Source of the DNA: Prevotella sp.
Lineage (GTDB): Bacteria > Bacteroidota > Bacteroidia > Bacteroidales > Bacteroidaceae
Direction of reading: 5' to 3'
NCBI GenBank assembly: GCA_022732315.1
Contig: JAIJUV010000112.1
Location: forward strand, 1-7,901
Length of the DNA stretch: 7,901 nt
The position numbers and the translations under genes are program-made. The notes beneath the pieces were generated by a model that had not been told where the DNA came from, searched no databases, and worked only from the letters and a program-made list of their open reading frames with translations. Below, one piece after another: positions 5,593 to 7,901 of the stretch; the stretch's first letter is position 1; each line of letters starts with the position of its first letter.

Positions 5593-7901
5593 ATGAACTT
5601 CAACAAAATTCTTCAGTCATTGTTTGGCAACAAGTCAACTCGCGATATGAAGTTGATCCAGCCAATCGTAGAGAAAGTCAAGGCAGAATATCCTAAGATG
5701 AATGCCTTGAGCAATGACGAACTCCGTGCAAAAACAAAGGAAATCCAGAAGTACGTACAAGAGTACGCTAAAGAGGAAAAGGCTAAGATTGCCGAACTCA
5801 AGGCTAAGATCGAGGACACTCCTATCGATGAGCGTGAAGGTATCTTCAACCAGATTGACAAGTTGGAGCAGGAAGCTCTCGACAAGTATGAAATCGCCCT
5901 CAACGAGGTGTTGCCTCAGGTTTTCGCTATCGTAAAGGATACAGCCCGCCGTTTCGCAGAGAACGAGGAGACTGTAGTTACTGCTACAGACTTCGACCGC
6001 GAGTTGGCTTCTGATCCAAAGAACGATTTCGTTACCATCGATGGCGACAAGGCTATCTATCACAACCACTGGACAGCCGGCGGTAACGATATGAAGTGGG
6101 AAATGATCCACTACGACGTTCAGCTCTTCGGTGGTGTCGTTCTGCATCAGGGTAAGATTGCCGAGATGGCTACCGGTGAGGGTAAGACTCTCGTAGGCAC
6201 AACCCCTATCTTCCTGAACGCCCTGACAGGCAATGGTGTTCACGTCGTAACCGTGAACGACTACCTGGCAAAGCGTGACTCTGAGTGGATGGGCCCTCTC
6301 TATATGTTCCACGGTCTCTCAGTAGATTGCATCGACAAGCATCGTCCTAACTCTGATGCACGTCGCAAGGCATACATGGCAGATATCACCTTCGGTACCA
6401 ACAACGAGTTCGGTTTCGACTACTTGCGTGACAACATGGCTACCAACCCTAGCGACCTGGTACAGCGCCAGCACAACTACGCCATCGTCGATGAGGTTGA
6501 CTCCGTGTTGATTGATGATGCCCGTACACCATTGATTATCTCTGGTCCTATTCCAAAGGGCGACGACCAGATGTTCGAGCAGTACCAGCCATTGGTAGAG
6601 AAACTCTACGAGGTACAGCGCAAGCAGGCTACCGAGTTGCTCGCCGAGGCTAAGCAGAAGATTACAGAGGGAACAAAGAACAAGAACCAGCAGATGCTTG
6701 AGGAAGGTTTCCTCTCTCTCTACCGTTCATACAAGGCGCTGCCTAAGAACAAGCCATTGATCAAGTACCTCTCTGAGGAGGGTATCAAGGCTGGTCTGTT
6801 GAAGACAGAGGAGTTCTACATGGCAAACAACAATCGTGAGATGCCTAAGGCAGTGGAGCCTCTGTACTTCGTAGTAGATGAGAAGTTGAACTCAGCCGAC
6901 CTTACCGATAAGGGTACAGAGTGGTTGGCTAAGCAGGTGAACGATAAGAAACTCTTCGTTTTGCCTGATATCACAACAGAAATGAGTGCCCTGGAGGCCC
7001 GCACCGACATTACAGACCAGGAGCGTCTGGATATGAAGGACGAGATGATGGCTTACTATGGCGTACAGAGCGAGCGTGTTCACACCTTGCAGCAGCTCTT
7101 GAAGGCTTACACCATGTTTAATAAGGACGACGAGTATGTTGTCATGGACGGTCAGGTTAAGATCGTGGATGAGCAGACAGGTCGTATCATGGAGGGTCGC
7201 CGCTGGAGCGATGGCTTGCACCAGGCTGTTGAGGCCAAGGAGCATGTAAAGGTGGAGGCTGCTACCCAGACCTTCGCAACCATCACACTGCAGAACTACT
7301 TCCGTATGTATCACAAGCTCGCCGGTATGACCGGTACAGCAAGCACAGAGGCAGGTGAGTTCTGGGACATCTACAAACTGGATGTAGTGGAGATTCCTAC
7401 CAACCGTCCTATCCTGCGTAAGGACTTGGATGACCGTGTATACAAGACAGCCCGCGAGAAGTATCGTGCCGTTATCGACGAAATCGAGGAGACACGTAAT
7501 GCAGGCCGCCCAGTATTGGTAGGTACCACATCTGTAGAGATTTCTGAGTTGTTGAGCAAGATGTTGAAGATGCGCAACATTCCTCATAATGTATTGAACG
7601 CCAAGTTGCACCAGCAGGAGGCTCAGATCGTAGCCGAGGCAGGTCGCTCAGTAAATGGCAAGGGTGCCGTAACCATCGCTACCAACATGGCAGGTCGTGG
7701 TACTGATATCAAGCTGACTCCTGAGGTGAAGGCTGCAGGTGGTCTCGCCATCATCGGTACAGAGCGTCATGAGAGCCGTCGTGTTGACCGTCAGCTCCGT
7801 GGTCGTGCCGGTCGTCAAGGTGACCCGGGTTCTTCAGTATTCTACGTATCATTGGAGGATAAGCTGATGCGTCTGTTCGCTTCAGAGCGTATCGCCAAGG
7901 T
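5593..7901 (+). CDS. secA: Preprotein translocase ATPase SecA, 5' part (cut by window edge)
   Basis: The first 769 codons of SecA, the cytosolic motor that binds SecYEG and drives unfolded preproteins through it by ATP hydrolysis. Visible in order: N-terminal segment [36 protein letters not shown] with Walker A at 192-199; [16 protein letters not shown] (267-282); DEVD Walker B at 300-303 followed by [16 protein letters not shown]; the preprotein cross-linking region; [16 protein letters not shown] and [10 protein letters not shown]; then motor domain 2 with [10 protein letters not shown] (697-706) and [10 protein letters not shown]...[15 protein letters not shown] (721-748). Compared with E. 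coli SecA, Walker A lies about 90 residues later, with a charged helical insertion around 50-110, and about 70 residues are inserted between DEVD and VDEK (429 region); the loop after GRGTDI is much shorter. These are normal for Bacteroidota SecA (about 1,100 residues). The reading frame is unbroken. The wing and scaffold domains and C-terminal tail lie beyond the edge. Confidence 0.98.
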   Translation, partial: MNFNKILQSLFGNKSTRDMKLIQPIVEKVKAEYPKMNALSNDELRAKTKEIQKYVQEYAKEEKAKIAELKAKIEDTPIDEREGIFNQIDKLEQEALDKYEIALNEVLPQVFAIVKDTARRFAENEETVVTATDFDRELASDPKNDFVTIDGDKAIYHNHWTAGGNDMKWEMIHYDVQLFGGVVLHQGKIAEMATGEGKTLVGTTPIFLNALTGNGVHVVTVNDYLAKRDSEWMGPLYMFHGLSVDCIDKHRPNSDARRKAYMADITFGTNNEFGFDYLRDNMATNPSDLVQRQHNYAIVDEVDSVLIDDARTPLIISGPIPKGDDQMFEQYQPLVEKLYEVQRKQATELLAEAKQKITEGTKNKNQQMLEEGFLSLYRSYKALPKNKPLIKYLSEEGIKAGLLKTEEFYMANNNREMPKAVEPLYFVVDEKLNSADLTDKGTEWLAKQVNDKKLFVLPDITTEMSALEARTDITDQERLDMKDEMMAYYGVQSERVHTLQQLLKAYTMFNKDDEYVVMDGQVKIVDEQTGRIMEGRRWSDGLHQAVEAKEHVKVEAATQTFATITLQNYFRMYHKLAGMTGTASTEAGEFWDIYKLDVVEIPTNRPILRKDLDDRVYKTAREKYRAVIDEIEETRNAGRPVLVGTTSVEISELLSKMLKMRNIPHNVLNAKLHQQEAQIVAEAGRSVNGKGAVTIATNMAGRGTDIKLTPEVKAAGGLAIIGTERHESRRVDRQLRGRAGRQGDPGSSVFYVSLEDKLMRLFASERIAK

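Noticed and set aside
5636..5920. Charged helical insertions in SecA as a sign of fusion or an unusual paralogue
   Set aside because: Enlarged SecA with these insertions is, to my knowledge, normal in Bacteroidota; all ATPase motifs are intact.
6892..7611. Open frame of 239 codons on the minus strand inside secA
   Set aside because: Antisense shadow of SecA motor-domain codons; His/Leu/Cys-rich composition, no recognisable protein features.

Overview
The window looks like chromosomal DNA of a Bacteroidota species, most likely a Prevotellaceae member such as Prevotella/Segatella. This rests on three things. The gene families are typical of the phylum: a large insertion-bearing SecA, a DUF4105/Lnb protein, a lipobox-bearing LptC and a SPYSxYG outer-membrane barrel. 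The promoter boxes fit the Bacteroidota -7 consensus TAnnTTTG. The leaders are A/T-rich without Shine-Dalgarno sequences. The genus is an inference; no rRNA or marker phylogeny was possible.

Layout. Positions 1-73 (minus) hold the first 24 codons of a SurA/PpiD-type peptidyl-prolyl isomerase that runs off the left edge. Next comes a 174-base intergenic region with its promoter and a long, nearly perfect hairpin that ends the preceding transcription unit. Positions 248-3592 (minus) form a three-gene unit read right to left: an outer-membrane beta-barrel protein, lptC (LPS export), and a DUF21-CBS-CorC/HlyC membrane protein. A divergent promoter region of about 100 bases (3593-3692) separates it from a rightward unit: lnb (lipoprotein N-acyltransferase family, 3693-5048) and a small secreted protein of unknown function (5073-5453). 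A second long imperfect hairpin and a well-formed promoter (5429-5534) precede secA (from 5593), which is cut by the right edge after 769 codons.

The shared theme is cell-envelope biogenesis: SecA drives export, a PpiD-like factor assists folding, LptC helps move LPS/LOS outward, Lnb would finish lipoprotein acylation, and the barrel protein sits in the outer membrane. No mobile element, phage, defence system, CRISPR array, tRNA or rRNA is visible, and I see no clearly novel multi-gene system. The parts worth a second look are non-coding: two long hairpins, a tandem promoter core shared by the PpiD-like gene and secA, an apparently leaderless GTG start for lnb, and a small secreted ORF whose 3' end looks eroded or replaced. 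No gene-free stretch exceeds 300 bases.
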